Source: Spirometra erinaceieuropaei
Taxonomy: Eukaryota; Platyhelminthes; Cestoda; Diphyllobothriidea; Diphyllobothriidae
DNA length: 64,000 nt
Reading direction: 5' to 3'
Assembly: GCA_902702965.1 (NCBI GenBank)
Contig: CACRXP010000397.1
Coordinates: forward strand, 246,531 to 310,530
The notes below the pieces were generated by a model that ran no database searches, had not been told where the DNA came from, and saw only the letters and a list, made by a program, of their open reading frames with translations. How positions within the stretch are numbered: the stretch's first letter is position 1; each line of letters opens with the position of its first letter. This document shows positions 12,046 through 23,600 of this stretch, piece by piece. The position numbers were made by a program, and so were the translations under genes.

Positions 12046-12336
12046 AACCGACAGGGCAACGGGCTCGTGGCCCGGTGAGTAGAGGCGTTGACTTCTAACC
12101 AACAGGTCGCGAGTTCGAGGCTCGGGTGTTCCACACTTCGGGCTTGGATATGGCTGGCTGACGACGGCTAATAAGCCAGAAATGGCCATTCCAGTCTCCC
12201 TTGTCTTTGTCGGTAATACTATTCTGCCTATATATCATGCGCCGCTGTGCGGCTGCTGGTTGGGCTCGAGAGAGAGTCCATAAGGCACAACGGAACGAGT
12301 GAGTTCCGTATGAACGATCGGTGAGCGCCCCCTAAC
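12046..12336 (+). repeat. Arg-type SINE monomer A
   Basis: The monomer begins aaccgacagggcaacggg. A tRNA-like head follows: A box tggcccggtgagtagaggcg (about 12068-12087) and an anticodon arm gttga-cttctaa-ccaac at 12087-12103, whose loop places TCT (Arg) in the anticodon position with one A-C mismatch. The B-box-like gagttcgaggctc is near 12111-12123. A hammerhead-like segment (12152-12196) comes next, then a tail with tgcctatatatcatgc, gccgctgtgcggctgctgg, cggaacgagtgagttccg and gagcgccccctaac. Transcription by RNA polymerase III from the internal boxes is expected. The partner supplying reverse transcriptase is unknown. Confidence 0.8.
12152..12196 (+). ncRNA. Hammerhead ribozyme-like motif in SINE monomer A
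   Basis: Read in order: stem I 5' strand ggctgg (12152-12157); box ctgacga (12158-12164); stem II ggct-aata-agcc (12166-12177) with an unpaired c/a at its base; box gaaa (12079+100, i.e. 12179-12182); stem III as the palindrome atggccat (12182-12189); cleavage-site T at 12190; stem I 3' strand ccagtc (12191-12196). Stem I pairs over six positions, one of them G-U. This is the type I hammerhead order. Two cautions: the c/a mismatch replaces the usual G-C pair next to gaaa, and stem III has no loop, so it would need a second copy to form. The predicted cut follows 12190. Confidence 0.6.
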
Positions 12337-12356
12337 ATTGTATATTCCCGATCTAA

Positions 12357-12647
12357 AACCGACAGGGCAACGGGCTCGTGGCCCGGTAAGTAGAGGCGTT
12401 GACTTCTAACCAACAGGTCGCGAGTTCAAGGCTCGGGTGTTCCACACTTCGGGCTCGGGTTTGGCTGGCTGACGACGGCTAATAAGCCAGAAATGGCCAT
12501 TCCAGTCTCCCTTGTCTTTGTCGGTAATACTATTCTGCCTATATATCATGCGCCGCTGTGCGGCTGCTGGTTGGGCTCGAGAGAGAGTCCATAAGGCACA
12601 AAGGAACGAGTGAGTTCCGTATGAACGATCGGTGAGCGCCCCCTAAC
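12357..12647 (+). repeat. Arg-type SINE monomer B
   Basis: Nearly identical to monomer A, with a few substitutions (for example gttcaagg for gttcgagg in the B box, and cgggtttggctgg for tggatatggctgg before the ribozyme). It has the same tRNA-Arg-like head with a TCT loop, hammerhead-like segment and ccccctaac end. The identical end points of both monomers, plus a linker found only between them, suggest a dimeric RNA was copied, or that the linker is a 5' part of the unit missing from the first monomer. Confidence 0.8.
12463..12507 (+). ncRNA. Hammerhead ribozyme-like motif in SINE monomer B
   Basis: Same elements as in monomer A: ggctgg 12463-12468, ctgacga 12469-12475, stem II 12477-12488, gaaa 12490-12493, palindromic stem III 12493-12500, cleavage-site T 12501 and ccagtc 12502-12507. 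The predicted cut follows 12501, 311 bases after the cut in monomer A, so processing at both would release a unit-length RNA. Activity is not shown by sequence. Confidence 0.6.
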
Positions 12648-13267
12648 AATTCAAGAATAATTTTGAACCCAATCTGTCGTTAAATTTCCATTCAGGGTTT
12701 CAAACCTACAATCCGTATATTTTCCGCGTACGGAAAACCATACATATCTCTACGGTATATGGAGAAGAGCATATAGAGTTCATAAAATTTAGCAGTGAAT
12801 TTAAGCCAGATTGCTAACCTCACAGGCCACATTATCAAATTTAGATATAGGATGTTTTGTGAATGGACATTTTAGGGTCTTAAAAAATCTCATAATTAAA
12901 CACTTTTCAAAACTGAGTTTTATACTTCCTTCAAGTATAAAATTTGAAGAAGACATAATTTGCTATCCAATAAGTAGAAAATTATTATCTTTGTATATAT
13001 TCTCCTTGAAATATAATCGAATATTTAAGGACAACAAAAATCAATAGAAAAAATTCATGCTAGATATGCAGTCATTTTTTGCAGAGTTTGGTTTATGCAT
13101 GCGGCCGAAAAGAGGTTCTTTCGAAAGCCGGCATCCAGAGATAACTCAATTATTATAAAATTATGCGGTAAGATGAATAATTATGCAATACTACTTAAGT
13201 AGTCTTTTCAAAACTAAAACGCATTTCAGAGTTCTGGCTGACGTTTCCTTTGTTAGCAAACCTAATT

Positions 13268-14435
13268 TATGCCTTACGTACATCCAGGTAGGCTGTTTGA
13301 AGACATCCGCAGAGGACGAAGGTCTTTCGGAGTTATAGCTTTCTCCCATCAAATTATTTAATTTTCAAAAAAATTAAACGTATGGAAGTAGGGAAGTCAA
13401 TATTAATTTGTCGCTTACCGCGGCCTGCATCAGGCTATCCGAAAAGTCAGGACTAAATTTCCCGCAGAGTACTTGGAAATTTTATTTCATGTAAGCTTCC
13501 GCAAAACTTTGAGTAAATATAGAACTGACAAGCTCGGTCCTGATTTTGATGCAGACATTTTGTTGAAGACCAGTATCGTCGCTGAATTATTTATGCAACC
13601 GTCATTTAAGCAAACCAGGCATAAGCGCGTTTGACCAGTTGAAAATACTCCAAACATGGTCAAATCTGGGCAAGTGAAATGCGACCTCGTGGCTATTTTA
13701 GTCCAATTTATTTCTGTGCCCTGAGTCATAGTACTCATTTCTTCTTTCAATTATATTAGTAAACGACAATGAACCACGACTACCTCAACGGAAGTTCTCC
13801 CAGCAGGACCGCCAGAAAATCCACAGAAGACATTACTCGTCTAGTATGTAGGTAAAGAGTAAAGTTATCGAAATTTTAAACCTGGCTTTTTCCTATAATC
13901 AACATTTTATAGGACCAAAGTTCCCAAAGTTTCCAAAGAATACGTTTAGGTAAAATTAATTCTTTTATAAAATGCTTAATGCAGGAAACATCCTAATCGC
14001 TTTAAGATTTGTGCGTAATTTCTTCAAGGCATTGAAAATGGCTTTAATTCATTTACCACCTGTAGATAACGAATCATTTTTGAAAGCGTTTTTCACAAAT
14101 GTTTGCGGTAATCTCAAGCAGAAAATTAACAGGTTACGTCTCTTGTTCATTTCAAGATTCATATCTGTTCTTTGCAGCATTAAATCTTTATTCATTCCAC
14201 ATTTGCCATTAAAAACTCATTGATTTACGAATAAATGTGATTGTTTGAGTTCCAGCCATTTGAAAAGTCAGGTTGATGGACACATGTTTTCGGTAATTCG
14301 TGCTCAAGTCCATATAGTGACTGTCTGAGCACTAGATAAAATTTGCCTGTCATTCTGAGCTTTCGAACTCGTACAGGGGCCCATCGTCAGACAAAGTAGC
14401 AGCAACAAAACAAGACAGTTTAAGAGGATACAAGC
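13268..14435. other. No recognisable gene
   Basis: AT-rich sequence. The open frames at 13487-13750 (-) and 13972-14223 (+) have no recognised domain. Confidence 0.45.
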
Positions 14436-14439
14436 CGAT

Positions 14440-15110
14440 CAACGATCAACGAAGCAGGTCTGAAGGTGACTGCGCGGGTTTCTGTATGTCAGATCGATAC
14501 ATAGATTGCTTGAGTCCCTATGAGGCCCAGGCTTCAATCGATCCTCAGTCTGTTTTGTTTTTAACATAGGGAATTGTCTCGGTGACTGCGAAGTTAAACT
14601 CATGGTACACTTTCTAGACATGGACACCTACTCGTGGAACTTCGTCACCTAGTCGCACAGCCAGCTTATGTTCGTGTGTGCGCGGCCCTTTCATTATTCG
14701 GATTTTGCCTGATAAGAACACCAAGAAAAAGCAGTTGATGATCATTTTTTCCTTCCCTCACAAGTTGTGCACCAGAGAAGATTCGTTCAAGCAAGCTACG
14801 GAAGTTCAGTAGCACGTGGTTCTTGACGGTAACGAGCATGTTCTCAACGTTACGCCGTCAAAAGGCCGATTCATGTTGGATGGAGATAATCTATCCTAGG
14901 TCCCGTAGAACCGGTTCTGGCACAAAATTGGAAAACTCGAAGTCTATTGGAGTTTCCTCGATCTGCCTATAGGTTTCTTCAGCGGGGATGAAATGATTTT
15001 GTTGGAAAACCTCGAACAATTTTGTGAAGTGCTCAATTTTGAGCGGATTCTGAGCCGCGTCGTATGCTTTCTAAAGTCTTTTGCGCAAAACTACGGGCTC
15101 TTAATTCAGC
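14440..15110 (-). pseudogene. Penelope-like reverse transcriptase relic
   Basis: On the minus strand, translated pieces in more than one frame follow the order of a Penelope-type reverse transcriptase. A piece with EHFTKLFEVFQQNHFI and ETYRQIEETP (about 15040-14960) corresponds to the segment leading to the family's KGTPMGSP motif. A piece with VTVKNHVLLNFRSLLERIF and DHQLLFLGVLIRQNP (about 14855-14720) corresponds to the segment after YVDD, including the LPFLDVLV motif. The catalytic aspartates are lost, and there are stops and frame shifts. This is an old dead copy; the match is by eye to family patterns. Confidence 0.5.
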
Positions 15111-15339
15111 AGGGTGGATGTGAATCCGGACGTCGTCGAAATAATCCGTGATGTTGTCCGACTGGGTACTGCGAACTTGGAGGTCGCCGAATACTTTAGA
15201 GACTTATCGAAGAGAGATAGTTGAATCGCCATGGATTAACCTCACTTTATAGAGAGATTAGATAGTACCACTTCCTGATGCTGGCGCCTATTTCCAGCGT
15301 CAGATAATGTATGACTGAGAAGGGTGCAAAGAAACGAGA

Positions 15340-15790
15340 GTTCGGCCGTCGTGACCGACTGTGCTCACCGTGATCAGGATCAGATCAGAACAAAGACTTG
15401 AGTGTGAATTAGTTTGCAGTAATATTAGACTGTCGAAGCGTCTACCGCAGTGTCCCCTCCTCCCCAACCTGAGCCCGATGTTATCACAATTTCAGAAAGG
15501 CCGGAGTTGGAAGGGGGCGCAGGTGGCTTACACGACCGGGCCTGCACCTAGGCGTATTACCACACTTTTTGGTCCACCAACTAAAGCAACCAGGATTTCA
15601 CACAAAATAAAGGAGGAAAGGCGTCCCCTGCCCAGCTGGCACGGCCTGAACCGGTACATAGGCGTGGTGCCACGCATCAATGTTGGCATTTACTGTAAGT
15701 GTTCATTCCTAAGAACGCCTGCCGGACCCCAATCTAGTCCTCAAGTTGGTCTAGCGCATATACCGCTTGCCCGTTTCGGGGGCACATGTA
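15340..15790 (-). repeat. Dispersed repeat B, copy 2
   Basis: The reverse complement follows 35415-36103 and 6903-7336. Landmarks are gaattagtttgcagtaata, ggccggagttggaagggggcgcaggtgg, cgggcctgcacc, caatgttggcattta and ttggtctagcgcatataccg. It has no fold-back insertion; 15686-15703 is the uninterrupted site. A 195-codon open frame on the plus strand (15361-15948) spans most of it, but the frame is not kept in the other copies and is probably chance. Confidence 0.55.
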
Positions 15791-16399
15791 ACAGAACTAC
15801 TGTCTCAACCAATTTTGTGTTTTTCAGTCGCCTCTTTAACCTTTGTCTAAATTCCTACGAGGCTAGTATGTTGGTGTGCAATGTGCTGAGCAAGTCCTTG
15901 GGCCTTTTTAAATTTAAAAAAACAGGAATTTGGCCGAGGAAAAATTAAAGGAAATTTGGACGTTATAACGTTTTGACATGGATACCCAACAATCGTCTCG
16001 CAAATATAAGTCGACACTGGAGTACAATAATTACTGGCAGACGCCGTCTGACCAACTGCCGGTCGGATGCGCTAAGAACTCAACGCATACGTTGATGTGT
16101 TTTAAGATTGCCGGCAGGAGTTGTTCCCATGCGCACTTTCTCTCCGTTTGAGGCATCATATTCACTGTAAAGTAGACAGAATTCGTCTACACAGCTAGGG
16201 TGGTCAGTACGAAGACAGCGGAATCTGCTTATTACATGGGAAGAAGTGGGCGACAGGTTTGTTTTCTGCTAGTCTTTCAATTTGTCTGTTCAGTAAAGTA
16301 GTCATTTATGATATGCATCAACCCAAAAGAGCGACTGCACTTACCACCCATTATTCTGTCCACAGAAATGGATTTTCTAATAATAACTTACAAGTACAA

Positions 16400-16530
16400 C
16401 TCAGATGAATTATGCAAATCTGCCAAAACACCTTTTAGTTAAGTGAGCCTGGCAGTCTTCAGGTGGATTCTGGATTTATTGCCCAGGAGATTCTGCTTGG
16501 GTAGTTAGCTTATTGTATTATCATAAGCGA
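16400..16530 (+). repeat. tRNA-like repeat unit, copy 2, left part
   Basis: Matches the spacer of the unit at 8790-9130: aaatctgccaaaacacc, gcctggcagtcttcaggtgg, gattctgcttgggtagttag. The unit is split by the mariner-type element at 16607-17402. Confidence 0.5.
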
Positions 16531-16606
16531 ATCCCACATAGAGCATTGCGTTAAGTTCGCAATCAGTGTCTAGTAGTTGAGATATTCAAAACAACAACTA
16601 TACCTA

Positions 16607-17402
16607 CAATAGGTGAGTTAACTCATGAAATGTCAACCGCAATTCCGAAATGTGTTTTCGTTTTGAGAAGATTAATTAAATAGGGCTGTAAAACTAGTCA
16701 GCCTGCAGCATAATTCTATAAAATTTCTGTTATTTCAAGATGCCGGCTTTTGAATAAACTGCCTTTCGGCTGCATGCAAAAACTACACACTGCACCAAAG
16801 ACTACATAAATAACATGTATTTTTCCCATTGATTTTCGATGCCTCTAAAGGTTTAACTATATTTCACGGAAAAATGCATAAAAATATCCGTTCTTTTGCT
16901 CATTCGGTAGATAATTTCGTCTTCTTATAATTTTGTGCTCTAAAAAGGAACATAATTTGGTTTTTTAAAAGTTTTCCAATTCCCGAATAATTTTGAACAC
17001 GCTCTACGCCATTTCACGGTCTTTAAAAGTCGCACTATAAGAAATTTTTTAAAACTAAATTATTTTCATCCTTTGAGAATAAAATTAGAAGAATACGTAA
17101 TTATCTACCAAAGGAGGAAAAGAATGAATATTTTTGTGCATGTTTTCCATGAAATATAATTGGACTATTAGGGGCATCATAAATCAATGAGAAAAATTCA
17201 TGTTAGCTATGTAGTCATTTTTAAGAATGTTTTTGCGTGTAGCTGGAAAGTTCATTCGAAAAACTGCATCCTGAGATAACTGAAATATTGTGGGATTATA
17301 CCTCAGATTGATTAATTTTACAACCCTACATAATTACTTTTCTCGAAACGAAAAGGCATTTCGGAATTTCGGTTGACATTTCATGAGTTAGCCCACTTAC
17401 TG
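16607..17402. mobile_element. Mariner-type long inverted-repeat element, copy 2
   Basis: Left end TA-caataggtgagttaactcatg; right end catgagttagcccacttactg-TA. The arms are long, inverted and alignable with the other copies. The centre is mostly deleted, so this copy is about 800 bp. No coding sequence. It sits between the two parts of a tRNA-like repeat unit, so it is younger than that unit. Confidence 0.75.
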
Positions 17403-17640
17403 TAAGTCGTACGCTTGCTGTCGTGGGTTTGAGCCCCATCGATGCCTTCACGTTTGTCAAAAAATGCTTCATATGAACAAATCATCGACTTAAGGAATGG
17501 TCGTTTCATGCTTGTTGTAAACTGGTTCGCCCTGTGGATACCATCTCTGAACACCCTCGATTCCCAGCCAGTATTATGTCTGCATAAATACTGTCTGAAA
17601 ATATCTTAAATATCTAACCAGCAACGGAAGTCGGAGGATT
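17403..17640 (+). repeat. tRNA-like repeat unit, copy 2, right part
   Basis: Starts with cttgctgtcgtgggtttgag, which matches the T-arm side of the tRNA-like block at 9040-9065. It ends with cagcaacggaagtc, matching agcaaccggaagtc at 9126-9139. The tRNA 5' half was not found between this and the left part. Confidence 0.4.
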
Positions 17641-20600
17641 TAAATGGTCTACTAAAGTACAAATAAAGGCAGGACTGAACGTTTTTTCCTACCCGCTTTA
17701 GCCGCAATTCAGCATCTCTACTAACTTATACTATGCCTCCTCCCACGTTGAGAGTATGTCTTTATAAGTTTTTATCCGTTCCTTCCGAAAAAGAAACAGA
17801 CTTGAATTTTTTGTCAGCAGCATTAATGCACGTAACAATATTTTTCATAATAAAACCACGTTGTTGCCTGGCAGCAAAACTTTTTGCGTTTACCATCGGA
17901 TAAAATGACATGATACTAAGTTAGCACTATGACTTATCACTCCTAAAATTAGTGGCGGGACTACGCAGGTAGACTTGGGTAATTTCACTGTCCTTTTAAT
18001 GACAAATTAGATGCAACAGTCATACGGACGGAAAACAGCAAACAGATGTTAGGTGCAAATGCACGGTTACTACACGATGCAATACTTTCGGCGCAGCCAG
18101 AGAATCCCGTCATTAGTGTCATACTGCTTTAGTTTTTTATAAGCATTCATGCATATTCTCATTCTCCTGAAAACCTTACCATGTTAATTTATTAATACTT
18201 TCAAAAGAAATATTGCGACATGGTGAGAGTACGTCAACATTAAACCACCAAAGAATTCCACAGCAACGGCGTTTGGGAGTGAACGGGAGAAATGGTTCGA
18301 AATCTGGACTTCGTTCCAATTATATATGAAAAGATTTAATCAAACAGTGAAATAAATAATACTAGTTTGAGAAATAGGAGCAGTAGTCTAGGGACAAAAT
18401 TATCTGGCATATCATACCAGATGAAGATCCCAGTTTCTGCTTGTCTGCAAAATTTTACAGATGTTATTTGATATTTCACTTCCTTCTGAGGGATGAAAAG
18501 TAAATTTGTTTACACAAGCTGTTTGATGTTCCGTATCTTTCCTTGTATGCTGTTCTTCGTGAGTTAATAATTTAAAATTAGGCAAACAAGTTAGTCGTCG
18601 GGCTAGCCTATAGAAGTCAACAAAATCTGTGCTGGCCGTTTGGTGAAATAGCTGCCAACGAGTTTTGATTAATGTTGGTCAGTTGGGCAAGTGTGGGGAT
18701 GGATGCACCTTTCGTTTCCCCCTCCTCTCACTTAACTGTAGGATGACTTCGATGTTTCCTATTTTACGGTTACGTCCACCGATCAAGAGCCGCCATCCCT
18801 TACAAAACATTAAACAAACACATGCGCAGTCAAGGTGTCCATGATATGCGCTAACTATATTTAATATATATACATATATAAACGGAGAAAAATCTGAGAA
18901 AACGCTGTCATTTTAACCAGTAAACTTATTAAAGGGAGTTTGATTAAGACGAAACATTCAGTGTTTAAACGTTTCTTCTTAATCTAGAGCATGTTGTAAA
19001 TGGGAAAAACATATTACGAGTTCGTTTGCGAGAGAATGTTGCGATTTCTCAGCCCCACAGGCATCTATTTTCCTGCGTCATGCAGGTTGATAATTATTAA
19101 TGGTGCTGAAAAATCATTATCACTAAGTGTGCCACTGCAGATAGGCCCAGTCTGGACCCCGCCTAATCCCGATGTCAGACGTACATATATGTTAAGTGGC
19201 GTTTCAGACAAACCCAAGTTTTCAGTCTGGGTAGGGCTGGCACTTTGGCTTTGGAATCCAGCTCACATGACTGTACCCAGGATAAATAGGTAAACGTCTT
19301 TTTGCCATTTACTTGAATAATCAAAGTCTGCTAAAGAAGCATATAAGTCCACTTGGTGTGCACGCTACGTTTCATTAAAATGTCAAGAAAGAAACATTGG
19401 GATATTAGGCAATCACCCATCTGGAACTTTGTAGGATTTGTTTACAATCCCTAGGCTTCACGGACAGATCTGGGCCTAACAGTGAGCGGTTCAGTCTCGA
19501 GGGAAAGACTGCCGCACGCTTACACTTCGATCATAATATATAAAAAGATGTGGATTAGAATTCCGCATTAGTAGATAACGGCAGACATTTATATAGCTAC
19601 TAGATAGGAGTACGACAGCGTGACACCTTAAGGGGAAATTACGTGTTCTGTACACAAAACAGCGAAGAGTACCATTCAGGAGTTGTTTTACCGCAAAATC
19701 ATTTGGGAGAGCTAGTGCCTCCATTTCCCGACTTTCGTTTTAGCTCATCACGGACTTAATTGTATGTTCTATATTCATGTCACTAAAGTCCGTTTTGTGG
19801 ATACGATAGGTGATGAAGTCAACCTCTTGAATGACATTAACGAATTCTAAACATACTGAGGAATCCATTCAAAAGGTTTGCTGTCTAAAAGAACTGGGAT
19901 TAACTGAACCGTCAGGCCCAACGAAATCCCCTGACATCTTTCGTCTACTCAGATGTGATACAACCCCCATCTGTATGAAACGAAGGCAAAAGAATTAAAA
20001 AACTACAAGCCGCGTCAATTTTAAGTTCTTAAGTTCCGCAATAACCATCCCATTTAGACCATTTGAAATGCCTCGTGGATGCACATCAGTTCCCTTTGTA
20101 AATATAAATTCCTATCTTTTCCTGGATGTGTGTACTCTCGCTGCCTATAGGCGCAGTTACTTGATCGTACGTGTGACTTCTTCGGCATCCTCATGAACGT
20201 GTGATTTAAACTGTCTCTGTTTGTAAAAAGCTGGTATATAGTGCAAGGACGATGTCATGTGTGGTACGCGCAGGTGAGCAGAACAAAACCATGCTGACTG
20301 GGCATTAAGGCACAAAGAATCTGGTAGATTTGACTAACGTTCGGTGTCCAAGAGTGACGGCTGTATTCATTTTCAGGGCAAGGACATACAATTTCCGTTA
20401 TCACTCGGACCCTGCAGCTCCACAGATGAAAGCAGAGATTCGCAAAGAGCCGGATCACATTACTGGCCTCAGAAAACATATTAAATCGAATAGCACTAAG
20501 TTCCCCTCTGCATTCCAGGCTTTTTAATCGACACATCTGACAAAACTTTTACGCCTGAATGTCTTGAGAATTGTGTGATCTAATTCATGAAACCTGATGG

Positions 20601-23600
20601 CGGCAATTGGGACGGTCATTTTACCGACCAGTGTTGTGCATTTTGCCTATTCGTTCCTCTTGTTCTGGAAAATGGCATTCAAATGTCATTCAATGTTTAA
20701 AAGTAATTTTATGGTCCACATTTTTGTAAATTTAGACATAAACTGACTTTACTTTATATCTGTGTAATGCTTTCTGCTAATGGCTGTCATAGGATACGTC
20801 TGCGCATCTGTTCGTGTTTTTTATTCTATGGGGGAAGAGTAGTCTCAACTGGAATTTTATCAAACAAAACCAACCGCATCTTATGGTTGCTGTTTTGTCG
20901 CGCAAGCCAAGTGAAGTAGGATGTGAAAAAGCTTGTTATTTTTAGAATGTCAAGCGTTTTATCGAGTTTAAAATGTCGGACTCGTATATCCATGTGACTG
21001 CATGCCCTAAAACGCTTAAACTACGCCCACAACAATCCTTTGCTATACTTATCGATATTTTCCTACTATTTGCAAATATTTAAAAAGACATTACATGGCC
21101 CATGGTCAAACGGTCATTTTTACTTTTAAGTGTGTGTAGGGCACTCGGCATGTCCTCCGGTTTCCGCAATGCGTAACTCACAACTCTAAAACAGGTTTAA
21201 AAATGTGAGCAATATTTTGGTTTATATATGGGCATTCAAGGCGTCATGTATAAGCGTAGGACGGTGCCTAAAATCAAACAAAGATAATCAGCATGTCTCC
21301 GGTGTGCAGAGGGGCTCGAGATGTTTTGTCTGTGACAAGATGGTTTTAAGACATCTTCAGACAAATTGAAAAAGATGATAAAATATTTCAAAATTTTCCC
21401 TGACTTCAGCTTGAAAAAAGGTGACGCGTTTCGAAATTTGTCGAAAGAATACTGAATTAGAACTTATTTAGGATTTACCACACTGGAGAGTGCTTTTCAT
21501 GAAACTTAGATCATATTTATCTAAGACCTCCTTTGTGGTTATTTCTTTTATATCCGCGATGGTTTTTTATATTTAGTGAGTCCACAAATATGACTCAAAT
21601 GACCTTCTCTATGAACAAGAGCGCCAAAAAGCACTTTATCAGGCAACACTTTCAGGGAATGTCTTATGCTTATGCTTTTGTTTGGCAAATTATAGAGCCT
21701 ATATTTTGGAGCCTTCAATCACAAACGTTGGAACCACATGTCTTTCATGGGCATCTCGAATACACTCCGTCACTAGGCTGATTTCACCGCCATTAAAACT
21801 GCATAGTACTTTAATGGGGAAATAAATCACTTACTGAACAGTAAATGGTGTATTCGTGTATTTTGTTTGAATTTATTAATCATTTGCCGGCCTATCAACA
21901 AGTAACTTTGTAAACACTTTCATTTTCATGATATATATACATATATCAGCAAAACCAAGCCAAATCATCTTTGTCTTAATTCACCACATCTTGAGCAATG
22001 CGCAAACTGAAAAATTGCATCGATTTCTAGCAATAAGCTATTGGAGTGTAGAATTGGGCACTGCACATCTAGACATGTGTCAGAATTCATTTATCACTTA
22101 TTCTTGGAGAATATTCGCTGTTACTATATGTAATAACATTTTTTAATGTCATTGTTCCCTTATATTTACTTAGTCACATGTATGGACAGACTTTATGTAC
22201 TTTCAGGACCTCAGTTTACTTATCTGAAACGAATTTTCTCGTCTTAGGGATTTCCGCTCTTCTTGAAAAAATTGTTATTTTTGACCGACAAAAATGTACC
22301 TCAAACATGTTTTTTGCTTCTACATTTAGCCCGAGGTCCTTCAGCATTGGGTTAGTATCTGGAGGGATGTACTTGGACTGATTTTCGATTTATCAGAGAT
22401 ACCTTATTAATTAAGACATATTTTAGGTGTTATCTTCCTCTCCTCAAACCAGACTCACCTGCATTGTCTATCACAACTAACTGTTTGTTTTATGAATTTT
22501 TGACTGTTTAAACACGATACAGCTTTGCTTCGTATACGTAAATAACACTCTTGGTTCAATAGGGAAACGGGAAATTTAAGGATGTTGTTAAATGCAGCGC
22601 CTTTCACAACTGTAGCCTTGGTCCCACTTAACGCTTCATGTCTGGTTGTGTGAAAGTTTTATTTCGAAGATGGATACTAACCTACCCAATTGCATGTAAA
22701 GAACTGAACGTCCTCCGGTTACTGCCAAAATGTAGAAAATTCATTTGTGTGCAATTATCGTGTTTCAGAACCGCTAAAGGCCTTCATGAAACAACATGAA
22801 GCAACATGGAATTCAATCTGCAGGTAATTAATGCAGCTTATACAGTATTTTCCACTCAGTATTCTCCTAGTCTTCTCACAACTGTCATGCCAATAACAGT
22901 AAAGCGTATGTTGGAAACTTCAGACAGGCTGCTTTTAATCATTGACCAATCTCATGAAATGCTATCCATTTACAACTAGCAAAGAATATTTCGGTAGGGC
23001 TGCTACGATGCCGGACTTGAATGAGCTTCTTTCTTCCCAAAACCGAAATCCGCTAGAAATGGCTAAAGAAGTAGCATAATTTCTCCATTGGGTTTTGATT
23101 CATTTGCTTTTTAGGGCTTGAGTGCTACAACCTGCATACTTTCCACGTAAGAAAAAGTGAGCATTCTTCTGCACCATTAAGAATATGCCCTATATTGCTC
23201 ATTTATTTCGCAATGAATATGGCCTGCGTTGCGTACTTCATAAACTGCTTTGATAAACGTACAGACAGAACGCCACTTGAGAGGAAATTCCATCATCTTA
23301 AAAATAGTCTAATAAGAAAGTTTCTAAAACCGAAAAATAACCTCTCTTTGGGAACGATTAGTAAACAAAACGATAATTATGAAAATGGTTCTTAACTAAT
23401 GCATTCGAATTTATGAGTACATCTAAAATCGATGGGAAAATTTACGTTACTTACGTAGCCCTTTCTATGAAGCTCAACCTTCGTAAGGAATCAAAAAGAC
23501 GAGTTCAAAAGTCGGCATCCTGGCATAACTGAATTATCATCTGAATATGTCGCCTGATAATCATAGTCACAACGCTACTTAAATAATTTCCTCTAACTGA

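Larger units (their letters stand above)
12036..12657 (+). mobile_element. SINE dimer insertion with target-site duplication
   Basis: The 10-bp duplication aattcaagaa flanks the insertion (12036-12045 and 12648-12657). The interrupted host sequence is the aattcccgaataatttt region of the mariner-type element, intact in copies 3, 4 and 6. Between the duplications lie two SINE monomers in the same direction, joined by a 20-base linker (12337-12356). The period is exactly 311 bases, and the two monomers are almost identical. No A-rich tail is present; the element ends ccccctaac. Confidence 0.85.
11664..13267 (+). mobile_element. Mariner-type long inverted-repeat element, copy 1 (carries SINE dimer)
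   Basis: The left end is TA-cagtaaatgtgctaactcatg. The right arm, inverted, ends near ctaatt-TA at 13268. The arms are about 380 bp and share landmarks with six other copies: aaaatgc near the tip, ttgtaaaa, atgccggc, gcatgcaaaa, ttttcgat, catgcataaaaatattc and the attttcttc region. The unique centre (cagggtttcaaac ... ccgcgtacggaaaacc ... tacggtat) is in the same orientation as copies 3, 4 and 5. No transposase is present. The SINE dimer at 12046-12647 is nested inside; without it the element is about 1.0 kb. Confidence 0.75.

Noticed and set aside
15361..15948. 195-codon plus-strand open frame, the longest uninterrupted frame after the TNFAIP8-like gene and the gap-spanning ones
   Set aside because: It lies mostly over the reverse strand of repeat B; the frame is not kept in the other two copies and shows no domain.
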